Assembly: GCA_964035545.1 (NCBI GenBank)
Contig: OZ037772.1
Coordinates: forward strand, 11,597,818-11,661,817
DNA: 64,000 nt
Direction: 5' to 3'
Source of the DNA: Bugula neritina
Lineage: Eukaryota; Bryozoa; Gymnolaemata; Cheilostomatida; Bugulidae
Shown: positions 1 to 14,100 of the stretch, one piece after another
Layout of the letters: each line of letters begins with the position of its first letter
Numbering within the stretch: position 1 is the first letter of the stretch
The notes under the pieces: generated by a model
Database searches by the model: none
What the model was told of the DNA's origin: nothing
Seen by the model: the letters and a program-made list of their open reading frames with translations, nothing else
Made by a program: the position numbers and the translations under genes

Positions 1-172
1 TTACTGTTATATTTTTTTATATATGCATGTGTTTCTTATTACTGTACATAGCCATGTTTTTCTCTTATGTACCACACGCTCTCTCGGTTTTTTTATAGTT
101 TTATAACATTTTATGTTCGAATTTATTGTATCTGTGTTATCAGAAAGTAGGGCTTTCTGCTGGGGGGGGCGG
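1..172 (+). mobile_element. Probable internal 3' end of an LTR retrotransposon (continues left of window)
   Basis: This AT-rich stretch ends in a G-rich run (about 162-172) lying directly against the TG start of the LTR-like block at 173. A purine-rich tract immediately upstream of a 3' LTR is the expected polypurine tract that primes plus-strand synthesis. No coding sequence is visible in these 172 bases. If the reading is right, gag-pol lies left of the window. It could instead be unrelated flanking DNA. Confidence 0.35.
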
Positions 173-444
173 TGTAGTAAGGACGTAATGCGCGCGTCCC
201 CCGTATTCCTTCAGCCTATCCAAGTGCGTCACGTGATAGGCCTCAGTTAGTAGTAGTTTTGCAGTAGAGAGAGCGTGCTAACTAAGCGAAGATGTAATCT
301 CTAATCGGTGTACGTGATGTATCTTTTATATAATTAGTAGTAAATAAACTTGGAAGCTTTTACCTAAATACTTTATTGGTGTGAATAAATAGACATAATT
401 ACAAAGCTAGGAACCCACGCATAGTAGTTACATAACTTACTACA
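173..444 (+). mobile_element. Candidate 3' LTR (Ty3/Gypsy-like)
   Basis: The 272-bp block begins TGTAGTAAG and ends CTTACTACA, a perfect 9-bp terminal inverted pair with the TG...CA ends of retroviral-type LTRs. Inside are a TATA-like run (about 324-334) and a polyadenylation signal AATAAA at 343-348, in the order expected for an LTR. The G-rich tract at 162-172 abuts its 5' side. No target-site duplication joins 172 and 445, as expected if this is the 3' LTR of a longer element. The TGTAGTAAGG-type start resembles Ty3/Gypsy LTRs; that family assignment is from memory. Confidence 0.5.
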
Positions 445-758
445 GTATTTTTATCTATTTCAACTATAAGAATAACTATTTGGTTTATTAAACATGTTTA
501 TAAGTTTGACAATTTTTAGAATGCCAGTGTGGTCAGTTCATGATAGAATTTATGGCTATGTGTTTACTTCATAATAGATTTCTCATAAAATTACAAATTC
601 TTAAGGCAGGCTCTCCAGCGATTGATTAGTTTGTCACTAGTTAGTATTCTAATTGGCAGTTAAAGCCTTGCATGTTTTTACACTTACAGTATTTTAATGC
701 AGCTACTAATTCAAGTGAACATTGAATATAAGTTTTAATCCCTGTCTATGGGCTATAC
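445..758. other. Intergenic, nothing recognised
   Basis: AT-rich sequence between the LTR-like block and the hAT MITE. I see no open frame of note or repeat. Positions 751-758 are the left target-site duplication of the following element. Confidence 0.6.
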
Positions 759-1097
759 CAGGGGTTTCCAACCTTTTCAAACCGAGGGCCACAGAAATGA
801 AATATTTCATGGTGAGGGCCACATTGTAAGCTTCAGCTTGTGCTGGGGGCCACAGCCTCAGTATTTTTCAAACTACTTTATTCCAAAACTTTATGAATCA
901 TTACACAATTAAGTCTCAGTAGTTACTGTCAGCTGCATTTTTTGTGTTATTTGTATAAATAAGGCATTTAAAAGGTGGCTTTTCACTTTAATTCATGTAA
1001 ACAGTGAAAAAGTATATTAGCTTTATGCCTTCGAGGGCCACATAAATGTAGGCTGGGGGCCACATCCGGCCCTAGGGCCGCCTGTTGGACAGCCCTG
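759..1097. mobile_element. Non-autonomous hAT-type transposon (MITE), 339 bp
   Basis: The element is bounded by a perfect 8-bp target-site duplication, GGCTATAC, at 751-758 and 1098-1105. Its terminal inverted repeats are CAGGGGTTTCCAAC on the left and, read on the other strand, CAGGGCTGTCCAAC on the right: 12 of 14 match. Eight-base duplications and CAGGG ends are typical of hAT elements. The inside is GC-richer than its surroundings, carries several copies of GGGCCAC and encodes nothing, so it would need a transposase in trans. The last 21 bases recur exactly near 58825. Confidence 0.88.
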
Positions 1098-1824
1098 GGC
1101 TATACATTCATTCTTATCATTTGTCTAATTGCAGTTATCATTTAATGTCATTTTTATTATAGTTTGATATTTTTTAGTAGACCTGTAATACCTTTTCATA
1201 GAAACAAACTCACCCTAGCTAGCCACTAAAAGAAGGCAAGAGGTGATTAATTCAAGATCTGTATATATGTTTAAATATTTTACAATTTCATAAATAATTT
1301 CTGTTTGTTTTATTTTAAAAACTTGTTATAGTTGCATACATTAATAACCTACTTTTACAGTTTCTTATGGCAGTTGGAATAAGTAAAAATAAAGTTACAA
1401 AAACCAACACCAGTACAACTCATCTATAGTTAGTGGCGATGCTTCGTATAGATGAGATGATGAGAGAGTGAACCTTATGCAAAGAGTGATGTCAGAGCCT
1501 TTTCTTGCACTGAAAATTAGAATCTGACTGATTTTTAACACCCATGGTGATGGCGTAAAAGAAAACATCTCTTCACAATTTTACAGAAAGGTATCTGCAG
1601 TACCAACACTAAAAGACTGTTCAATTAAAAATTGGGATAAAATTTTCACAGTTGGTGCAATTTGCTGCTTCTTGTTTTTTATCATTTTCTTATATCTGCA
1701 TGTATTGTGGATAATTAGCTTACAGATTCTTTAAGAAACTACAATTTGATTAAATTTTAAAATTTAAATAATATATGTAATAATATATGTAATACATGTG
1801 TGTGCAGATTATATATTCTTTTAG
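1098..1824. other. Intergenic / 5' region of the NTase-TPR gene A
   Basis: AT-rich DNA without an open frame of interest. TTTTAG at 1819-1824 reads as a splice acceptor just ahead of the first coding exon. A non-coding 5' UTR exon may therefore lie in or upstream of this stretch, but I cannot place it or a promoter. Confidence 0.45.
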
Positions 1825-1843
1825 ACAGTGAAGAGTGTTAGCA

Positions 1844-4800
1844 ATGGGAAGTTATGAGAACATTCTAAAGCTGGATGAGTTGACAGAGAAATACCAGAAA
1901 GAGGCTGAATCAACTGAAAACTGGGTCTCCCATCTCAAGGTAGATCATGTATTCATAAAATAAGCCTCTCAAATAAATGCTAGATAATTTTACCACATCT
2001 GCACAAGCATCATGTCACAGAGATAAGAATGAGAAAGCTAAACAAAATTAAATAAAAACTATCATAGCATGAGGTGAATAAATGCAAAACAAAATTGTGT
2101 TTATGTTACATAAAATAGTTGCTGCAAAAATTACGATTCTGAGCACTCTAAAAATTAAATATAATACTGCTGAATATTTTATACAATATATTCCAAAATT
2201 TATTTTACACACTGGCTACTTATACTAAGCAGATTTTTGCTATAAATATACGCATGCAGCATGTAAATACCAACATCGGTTGGCAGCACTAAAAAAAGTT
2301 ATTGCTCGATGGGATGTTTCAGCAAAAGTTGCTAAAATAGAGAACCTAACTTTGAGTTTTTATGGTTCATTTTGCTTATATTTCCTAATTTGGTTGTTTA
2401 AAAAGCTTTTTTTAAAATTACTATAATGAGGTATAAATGCAATTCAGCAAATATAAAGCATAATAAGTTGGTTCTTGTAATGACTTGTTATTTAGGCCCA
2501 TGGCTTAGCAAACAGATGTCTGGCCAGAGAATTCTCAGAAGTGAGACAGCAAAAAGTCTATGAGATAGAACAGACCTGGTATAAAGGTAGGCACCCTCTT
2601 GCCTATGATGAACATCAAAAATTAACAAATGAACATCTACAACTTCTGAACAACTACAGAAGTGAAACAGAAATAGATTTTGACTCTATTGACACAACCC
2701 ATCTCAAGCTTGACAATGGTCCAACAGAAGATCAACTATCTTTGTTCTGTGACAGTGTGTTTAACCTTAGCCAAAAGTGTAGCAATGGCTTTATTAAGAT
2801 CTGTAAATCTATTATGCAGTCAAGTGTTGACATCCTCAGTAAGTCAGGTTTGGAGGTTCCTTGTTCTTTTGCTGTGGTGGCGTTAGGTTCAGTTGCTCGT
2901 GGTATGGCCACTCCATACTCAGATTTAGAGTATGCTTTTGTTGTTGAGTCGGACAGTTACAATGATTATTTTACTAAGTTAGCAGTTGATAGCTACTTTA
3001 GAATTGGAAACATGAAGGAATCACCGTTGAAAAGTTTTGACATCGCTGAGATAGACAAAAAGAATAGTGACAATGTCCCTGTTGGCTTCCATATCGACGG
3101 CATTTCTGCGAAAGCCGGAAATATTCCTACAGGCAGAGGTGATGGTGCTAAAAACCTGATTCTAACCATAGAACAGTTAACCGATGTGTATAGGAAAGCT
3201 TTGGTTTCACCTGCTGAACTCACAGCAGATATTGGTGATCTACTATCATCACAAGTGTTGGTGTATGCTCATAATGATGGCGCCATTTTGTACAAAACAG
3301 CAATAGAAAATTGTCATGCAGTCTTGAAGGCTGAAGCATCAAACAAAATGATAATAAAAAAGAGATTGCAGATCCTAAAGCAAGATGTGAAGACATATGA
3401 TTTCCTACCAAGTTTTGAGTCCTTTGGGCCTCCAGACAACACAAAGTTGAGAGTCAAATCCGAATTATTTCGTTATCCAACACTTCTAGTTGATCACCTT
3501 CGGCTCCTGTTAGGCCTTCACGATGCCACTCCATGGGCAGTTATTGAGAAACTAAAAAATTCTAACTTCATTGATAAAAAGCAATGTTTCAAACTAAACT
3601 TAGTGACTGCTCTAGCTATATATATAAGAACAACAGCTTGTATACAGTTAGAATCTCAAAATGATGAGTTTTCACTGTATCCACGTGCACGACCCAACAA
3701 AAAAATATACAATTTAGGTCACGAAATTTTTATCTTAATGGTGCATACAGTTGTTCCATTGAAATTGTGCATTGGGCAAAATTTGGTTTCGCTTGCGTGC
3801 CTCACCACGCTCGACTCAAGTGACGTGGTGAAAAGGCTGTTGGCAGATTTAGGTCTGATTCAGCCGTCTTTTATGCTGAAGGCAGAAGCCGAATATTTTT
3901 GTGGTCACTATGAGCAGGCAATAAGTACAATTACAGCTACCTGTGGTACAGACATATTTTGTGAAAAACCAGATGAATTTGTGGATATTGTAGAAAACGC
4001 CATTACTAAAAACCTCGAAAACAGTTCAACATCAACATATAAGAATGATCCTAATGATTTGAACAAAGTAAAATCCTCAAAACAATACATCGAGCTAGCC
4101 GCATACCTGTTGTATTCTACGCACAAATATCATCTTTCTTTAAAATACTTCATTTGGCTTGCAACAGAGTTCAAGGAGACCCCTCTTAGTATGTTGAAAT
4201 GGAAGATTTTGGCTGCAGATTCCGCTAACAAGCTTCATGACTACTATGAAGCGTTTTCTCAACTAGGTGACGTATATTCCACCCTAAAAACAAATTTTGG
4301 GGGCAATGAAGCACTAAGTCCGTACAGATTTGTAAAAAGTATGTGTACGGATTCTAAAATTTTAGGTGAAGATCGGCATTGGTTTGAAGTCACGGCACAA
4401 GCTTTTCGAGTGCTCAGTCAATCGTGCAAGAACACAAAGTACTACATCCAAGCAGAGGAGATGGCCAATACCGCAGTTTTGGTGTCTGACAAACTACATA
4501 AAAGTGACAAAAGAAAACGCCTGGACAGTCATTACATTGAACTGATAGTATCTCTAGCACTTATACATTCAAAGAAAAATGAACATAAGAAAGGCATTCA
4601 GTATTTAAACCACCATTTAGCTCAGCTAAAAGAACTTCACACCGACTGTATCGATCACCCAGACATTGCGTTACTACTGAGAGGGCTGGGACAGATTTAT
4701 GAAATTATGGGTGATTATGAGCAGGCTACGAGTTTCTCTAGCAAAGGGTTATCTATGATAAAAAACTTGCACCCTACTACTGATCATGTGAGTGTTGCTC

Positions 4801-6698
4801 AATGCTTTAGAGATATTGGGGCTCTAGAAGTCAAAAAGTTAAATTATTCTGCAGCACTAAGAAGTTTCAATAATTCTAGACAATTATTTGATCAACTAGA
4901 CGTATGTGAACATGAAAAGGCTGGCCTGCTGGTGGAAATAGCACTCGTTTATAGCCTTATGCGAAAATTTGATTCAGCCCTGTCAACTCTAAGTTCGGCT
5001 CTCAATATATTAGATTCTGCAGCCGGAACTGGTCACATAGACATTGCAAACATACACTCTGCTTATGGTAAAGTTCATGGCGAAATGAGAAATAACATGC
5101 TTGCATTGAAACATCACAAACTAGCTTTGGAAATAACTAAAAAAGCTTTTGATCTGATAACAGATATTCCTATATTGGCTCAGTTTCATGGAGAAATGGG
5201 TAAACTATCTGTCCTATTAAACGTCAGTTCTCAACTACTAAATACTGAGCTAGCTGATAGAGATGAAAATAGTGTCCATCCAGATATAGCATCCTGCTAT
5301 CTTGAAGTTGGTAGAGTGTATCTTAAGATGTGTCTCCACGATCAGGCCCTGCTGTATACACAGAGGTCATGTGACATGTATAGAGCTGTGTATGGCAAGA
5401 CAACCTGTTTAGATGTCGCTTTGGCATATGAAGGGCTGGGTGCTGTGTATGACGGCATTGGAAAATATGACAAAGCATTAAAGTATCTCACAAAGTCATT
5501 AGAAATGCTGTTGGCTATCTATGGTGCTGAGACTACACATGTAGACATTGCTGCTAGTTATAGCCAAATTGGTAAGGTGTATTATAACATGGGTGAATAT
5601 AGCAAGGCACTGGAGTACCAGAGAAAGTCATTAGGTATGTATTTAGCGTTTTATGGTGCTGAGGCTACACATGTAGACATTGCTACTAGATATAACAATA
5701 TTGGTGTTGTGTATGAGGAAATGGGTGAATATAACAAAGCACTAGAGTACCACAAAAAAGCGTTAAAAATTATGTTGGCTGTTTATGGTACTGAGGCTGC
5801 AGATGTACACGTTGGTTCTAGTTATAGCAATCTTGGTCTTGTGTATTATAAAAAGGGTGAATACAGCAAAGCACTGAAGTACCACACAAAGTCATTAGAA
5901 ATTATGTTAGCTGTTTATGGTGCTGAGGCTACACATGAAGAGATTGCTACTAGATATAACAATATTGGTCTTGTGTATGGCAACATGGGTGAATACAATA
6001 AAGCACTAGAGTACCACACAAAGTCATCAGATATGCTGCTAGCTATCTTTGGTGCTAAGGCTACACATGCAAGCATTGCTATCAGCTATAACAATCTTGG
6101 TCTAGCATATTATGGCGTGGGTGAATGTAACAAAGCACAGGAATACTTCATAAAGTCATCAGAGATTATCTTAACTGTACATGGTGCTGAGGCTGCACAT
6201 GCAAGCCTTGCTACTAGCTATAACAATATTGGTGGTGTGTACCGCAAAATGGGTGAATATAACAAAGCACTGGAGTACCACACAAAGTCATTAAATATTT
6301 TGAAAGCTGTTCATGGTGCTGAGGCTACACATGCAGTCATTGCTACTAATTATAGCAATATTGGTGTTGTGTATTACAACATGGGTGAATATAACAAAGC
6401 ACTGGAGTACCACACAAAGTCATTAAATATGGAGCTAGCCGTTTATGGTGCTGAGGCTACACATGAAAACACTGCTGGTAATCATCGAGCTATTGGTAGA
6501 ATTTATTACAAAATGGGCGAATATAACAAAGCACTGGAACACTACACAAAGTCAATAAAGATGATGTTTGCTAAAGCTGTTGATATTGCTGAGGCTACAC
6601 ATGTAGACACTGCTGGCAATCATTGGGCTATTGGTAGAATGTATTACAAAATGGGGGAATATAACAAGGCACTGGAGTACTATACACAAAGATTTTAA
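1844..6698 (+). CDS. Nucleotidyltransferase-fold protein with long TPR array (paralogue A)
   Basis: Two coding exons: 1844-1939 and 2496-6698 (phase 0, donor GTAGAT, acceptor TTTAG), giving about 1432 residues. The leader exon was found by matching the paralogue on the minus strand: both start MG, share KY..(K)..A and NW, and join AHGLAN-CLAR at the splice. The codon at 2541 is an internal GTG, not a start. Residues about 158-181 hold ALGSVARG...TPYSDLEY, the GS and DxE pattern of the nucleotidyltransferase superfamily (DUF294/GlnD-like), followed by IDG...AGNIPTG, shared with the paralogue. The middle is helical. From about residue 1010 to the end lie roughly nine or ten 44-residue TPR units of the kinesin-light-chain type (MGEYNKALEYHTKSL). 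Role unknown; nucleotidyl transfer is inferred only from motifs. The last unit is cut short by a stop. Confidence 0.85.
5430..6698 (+). repeat. Homogenised 132-bp coding repeat array (44-residue TPR units)
   Basis: Successive units start near 5461, 5593, 5725, 5857, 5989, 6121, 6253, 6385 and 6517. They are 132 bp apart, with a final unit 135 bp later. Phrases such as GGTGCTGAGGCTACACATG recur nearly unchanged between units, so similarity is high at the DNA level and not only in protein. The upstream TPR part of the same gene and the whole paralogue lack this near-identity. This points to recent unequal crossing-over or gene conversion inside the exon. Confidence 0.8.
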
Positions 6699-6889
6699 GA
6701 TACACTAGCAGTCAATGCATACAGATATAAATATTGATGATCATATTATTCTTACAGAAGCTCTGAAATACCAACTGCAGGTATTCCTTTAAGAGTTAAA
6801 CAAACAGACTAGCCTGTGTATTTAAATTTCAACAGCTTTTTACGATACAACCCTATGTGAGGCCCACCGCCACTCTAACCACAGTTTAT

Positions 6890-7080
6890 TTCTACTGATA
6901 TACTCCTGTTTCTACAGATACCCCTTTTCTACAGATATACCCCTATTTTTACAGATATACCCCTATTTCTACAGATATACCCCTGTTTCTACAAATATAC
7001 CCCTGTTTCTACAGATATACCCTTGTTTCTACAGATAAACTTCTGTTTCTACAGATATACCCCTATTTCTACAGATAATA
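6890..7080 (+). repeat. Minisatellite, about 20-bp unit
   Basis: About nine or ten copies of a unit close to TTTCTACAGATATACCCCTA, lying in the 3' flank about 200 bp after the stop of gene A. Single-base variation between copies is visible. No coding role is evident. Confidence 0.85.
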
Positions 7081-8416
7081 GGGGTATATTTCGCCAATCA
7101 ATTTCTGTTTCAAGAACTTGAACTTACACTGTATGAGCGTACATTATTTTTCTGAGGAGTACACAGAGTACCTAGCTGTTTGACCTTTGAACTATTTGCC
7201 ATGACTTAGTTTCTGTTTTTTTCCTGTACACGAATTCATTGACTGTAACTTGTCAGCTATAGTAAGTGACATGGAGGTGATAACTCCTAAGCAATACACG
7301 TATGCACCTACTATAACCTTCGAACTGTGATATAGTATGTAGGAAATACTTGAGCTGTAGTACAACTTTACTATAGCTGTATAGATCGTGTTTATTATGT
7401 ATTGCAAGTACTCTTATCAAGTTGATTGAAATGTAGTTTATTATATTGATATTTTTGTTCACGATGTTATTATTGCTCTGAAAATGCTTAATATATTGTA
7501 TATACATCTTTTATCTATTTATCATGCAAATTTGCCAGTTTTCACTTATAATATTTTATAATTATTTTTGACTCATAATATTGTGCTTAAGTTTCTTTTG
7601 ATGCTCAAAATATAATCGAGTTTTAATAATTGATTTGATTACTTGAAAGCTGCTTATCTTGTAACTCAACAATAATATCTTTTTCACAGTATTGTTATAA
7701 GCATCTTCCACAATAGATGACATCACTTACAATTATGATTAGCCTTCTATAAGCCTGAGTAAGCCACAAGGAAGTGCTACAAGTACATGTCTTTAATCTT
7801 TTTCTTGTTGCTAAACCTGTGTCTGCAGTCAACAGAAATAGATGAGTCATCGTTTGTTATCGCAGATACTGTGAATCACTTTGTTTACTGCTAAGAATTC
7901 CAACAGAACTATAATACTATAGGACTAAGCTATAGCATATTATATAAGATGTTGATTGGAACTTTAATTAGGCAATGAGATGCCTTCTTTGTGTAAATAT
8001 AAATAACCTTATGACAAAATTGGCTCTTTGACTGCCCATTTGCAGCTACTGGCTGTTCTAAAAGATCAAATAGGATTTCAAACATTCTACAATTTATTTG
8101 ACACAATATTGCTTCAACACTTGTTTAGTATTAATTTTTATAGTACATGCTATACAGAGCTATAAAATACATGCAATCTCATTTCTTCGAAAAAACTCTA
8201 AGCGAATTTAAGAGTTTGAGCCCTGTATAAATATTAAATATAATTCTATGAAATATGAAGTGTGGCTAGTTTTTAATAGAGCTTAATAATACTGATGAAT
8301 AAAAAATTAATTACTAGCGGAATTGAAAAGTGTGATTATTTTGGGAGTTGTATTCTCTATATTATAGCTGTTGGATTGTTTGCTAACTATTCAAATATTC
8401 ATTTTTCTACGCTAAT
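7081..8416. other. Intergenic, no gene seen
   Basis: AT-rich DNA with only short shadow frames. The one motif I noted is a DR1-like nuclear-receptor site at 7181-7193. Positions 8417-8424 (GCTTTTGT) are the left target-site duplication of the next element. Confidence 0.55.
7181..7193. promoter_or_regulatory. DR1-like nuclear-receptor motif
   Basis: TGACCTTTGAACT consists of two half-sites separated by one base. On the opposite strand it resembles the HNF4/COUP-TF/RXR-type element. It sits about 480 bp after gene A and 3.9 kb before XPA. A single short match can be chance. Confidence 0.2.
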
Positions 8417-8424
8417 GCTTTTGT

Positions 8425-10008
<1,584 letters not shown>

Positions 10009-10016
10009 GCTTTTGT

Positions 10017-11136
10017 TGGTTTCCTGTGCAACTCGAATGCTAAAACTAAAAGTAAAAGTAGATCAGTAAATAAAGTTAAGGTTGAGCAACTTGGTGTTGA
10101 TCAAGGAATTTCTGGCTCTCAAGTCACAACAAGTATTTGATTTATTGTGGCTCTCAATAATAATAAATGCATATATTATGTGTATTTTGAATAGTTGTGT
10201 TAACTTACAGTAACAGTTAATCATAAAGTCAATATTGATCATAAATTTAATGATTATTGTTGTACTTACAGTTACTACTAGTACTTAGTACTTACAGTTA
10301 CTACTTACTACTTAGCCTTATAGGCAATGTTATAGCTATTGTTAATAACTTGATTATCATTATGATACTGATACCGACGGTTATGTTGATTATAATGATA
10401 ATGTAAAACAAAATCGATCATTTTGATTTTATACTAAAAATAAAAGTATAAGTAAATCTCATGCTGATAGTGATACTCATACTCATAGTCATACTCATAC
10501 TGATAGTGATACTGATACTGATTAAGATTTTGATATTTACTGATATTTGAAGTTAATCCTAATCTTATTTTTATACTTATAGTTGTACTGGCAACTTATA
10601 AGATTTAGTTTAACATTAAGTGAGGTTATACTTAGGCCTATACTTATAGCATAAGTTGAGTTATACGTATATTTATAGTTATACTATTAATGATAATAAG
10701 TCTAATACTAATAGTAATACTTTTACTACAACTTTTACTAATACTATTATACTGAGTTACTGTTGCTCAATTTTAGTGTCAAACTTCCAGTTACTGCCAT
10801 ATTGATATTAGTTATCACTATTAGTATTTGTAAATTTACTAATAGTAATAGCAATAGTAATACTTATAGTTATACTAATACTAATAGTAATACAATTACT
10901 AATACTTGATACTAATACTAATAGCAATACATGTACTTATACTTATAGTTATGCTTATAGTTATAGTTATACTAAGACTAAAGTTATGGTAGCACTAGTA
11001 GTGATACTAATAGTTAAGTAGTAGTCATACTAATAGTTAAATAGTGTCTGTAAGTTATTGTGTGACTGTAAGTAATACTACACTTACATTACTATGTCTA
11101 TTGTCTATTACTGGAACTTATGTGTAGTCCATAGAC
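10017..11136. repeat. Intergenic with degenerate ACTAAT/AGTAAT trinucleotide-rich DNA upstream of XPA
   Basis: Much of 10260-11100 is built from imperfect ACT, AGT, ATA and TAG triplets (for example ATACTAATAGTAATACT), without a fixed unit. It looks like an old decayed simple repeat. The 5' end of XPA must lie at its right edge, but I see no clear promoter element. Confidence 0.5.
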
Positions 11137-14100
11137 ATGCCCCGTCAACCCCAGAAATCCAGTAGCCGACTGGCTGCTAAGAGGAAACTTCAAAGCACTG
11201 AACTGGTTGATGCAAAGGAAGAGAAGCTTGAAACTAATTCATCTCAAATAAATGCAGAAGGTGCAAGTTGTCAGTATAATATGGTGAACTCATTGACTCT
11301 GGTATTCTGAACTTGAGTCATGGCATGTAGTGCAGAATTTTGTTTTCTATTTAATGCAACATATTTCAGTACCTATGGAAACAGTTTTAAAATATATTTT
11401 ATTTAATAGACTGTTTGGTTTCAAATCTAATTATAAAATTTGAGATTGGATGCATTTCTGTAAAAAAATATTTATTGAAACATTATTTTTAAGTTTTTGG
11501 TCTTTAGCTCAATGTATTGTTATGCATTAAGTAGATAGGCAAGGGCTCAGTATATGTTCCTTTTTCAAAATGCTTCTAATTTCAAATTTTGGTGCTTGAT
11601 TTTTTGCTAATTTTATTGTACATCAGATGAGGTTGTAGAAAAAGTACTAAAGATTTCACTCGGTCTTATTAGAATAAGTTATCATATTGTACCTCATCAT
11701 AGTGTCTGCTGTATTATAAGGAAAACAGAAGTATTTTATAAAATATTTAATAAATGTATCATATATAATAAATATATAATTTCTACTTCCATTGTGGATT
11801 ATTTGCGAGCCCATTACTATTTTTAGATGGCAATGATTCTAAAGACTGTAGCGTTGAGTCTCTGACAGCATTGCAGAAAGCCAAGATAGAAAATAACAGA
11901 CTGAAAGCATTGCAGTTGAGGAAAAGCAAGCAGGAGGCCGAAGAGCAGAAGGCAGCGTGGGTTACGAATACATATATACTATATATACTAGTTATTACTA
12001 ATACATATATACTATATATACTAGTTATTACTAATACATATACTATATATACTAGTTATTACTAATACATATATACTATATATACTAGTTATTACTAATA
12101 CATATACTATATATACTAGTTATTACTAATACATATACTATATATACTAGTTATTACTAATACATATACTATATATACTAGTTATTACTAATACATATAT
12201 ACTATATATACTAGTTATTACTAATACATATACTATATATACTAGTTATTACTAATACATATATACTATATATATTAGTTATTACTAATATATATATACT
12301 ATATATACTAGTTATTCTCAGGAACTACAAGAAGATAAAGCAGTCTGTAGCAGTAGAAGTTGATACTGGTGCCGGCTTCTTTATAGATGACGATGCAACT
12401 GAGAAAACAGACGACCTTGACATATCCGACTTAATAACAGACGGTAAGCGTGTGCTTGTCATTGGTTTTAGACTTCACACTAGAAATGATGTTTTCGGAC
12501 AGTTTGTCTATAATTTACAAGTCTTTCACACTGCAAATCCATGCATTCACTCCAGCCTTTATATGATATTATAATGCATAATAGATTAGGTAATATTTTT
12601 TGTATTTTAATATTCTATAATACATGAGGTTTTATGTACTTCAATATATTATTGTAAGTTAGTTAAATAATGGTTATAATACATGATAATAGAATATTAT
12701 AATAATATAATGTATTTTATCCAAACATATTATTGTATGCTGTTCGGGAAGATAATTCCTACTAGTTTCATTCACTCATTTAGTTGCTAGGTAGCAACTT
12801 AACAAATGAAAATGTATCGTTATTCAGTCATCCTGGTTGTGTATTGGTAGAGCCGTTTGTTATTGCCGGCGACGGACAAGATGTGGAGTGTGTAGAGTGT
12901 TGCCGACCTTTCACCTTGTCCTTTCTGAGGTCAAAGTTTAAGGTCAACGTTTGCGATGATTGCCACGATCGAGAAACTCATCGACTCATCACCAGAACCA
13001 CAGCTAAGACTAGGTACCTCCTCAAAGGTGAGCTGAGAAGACACGCTAAGTGGAAGTTGTCTTATCACATAGGGCATTGTTTCGTGTTACATAGCCCGTG
13101 ATTCTGTTAAGGCAGAGGTTATAAACAAACTGGTTCTGTTGTAATGCATAGAAATCTATAAACGTTTGAATAATAGAAAATCTGTGATACCTCGTGGGTG
13201 ATTGGGTAGCTGTAATTGGTACTCCGTAGATTTTAGGGTTGAAAGTTGGCATCTCTCTGTGTTAAACTGCTAGTAGACGAACCGTCTTAGTATTGAGATT
13301 AACTACATTATAAACACAGACTAATGCATGCAGTTTTGGCTGTGCATATCCACACAACTTCTGACTCTTTATTTACCTGTAGACAGTGATTTAGACAAAC
13401 GAGAGCCGATTCTACAGTTTGTTACTAAGAAGAACCCGAGGAATAACTACTGGGGAGAAATGAAACTCTACCTCGAATCACAGGTGAGTAAAAGGTAGTC
13501 TGAGTTGGTCAACTCTGTAGTCTGAGTCAGTTAGCTATGTAGTCTGAGTCAGGTATGATAGTTTTGTAGTATCAGTCAGTAAGTTAGATAGTTGTGTAGT
13601 GTGGTGATAGTTGTAACTAGTGAGTCATAATATACATTCTTCAGTAGGTCAGCATTGTAAACTAGGTCAGCATTGTAAACTAGGTCAGCATTGTAAACTA
13701 GGTCAGCATTGTAAACTAGGTCAGCATTGTAAACCAGATCAGCATTGTAAACTAGGTCATATTTTATTGGGTCATAACAGTCAGCTGGGTAGACAAAGCT
13801 CATAATTGGCCCTCTGGGGCTCAAATGTAAATAAGGTTACTGCCTTGCATGTAGATGCATTGCTTATTCCAGGTATGCTATAATCAGCTTCACTGTTTTA
13901 ACAGTAACTTTCTAGTTTCTGTATTTGTAAGTTTGAGTGTAGATTTAGTTGTAAGATATACTCTACACTGTGTTGTACATATACTACACTGTGTTGTACA
14001 TATACTACACTGTGTTGCACATATACTACACTGTGTTATACATATACTACACTGTGTTGCACATATACTACACTGTGTTGTACATATACTACACTGTGTT

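Noticed and set aside
1844-1870. N-terminal MG in both NTase-TPR proteins as a myristoylation signal
   Set aside because: The residue at position 6 is not Ser or Thr in either protein, so the consensus is not met.
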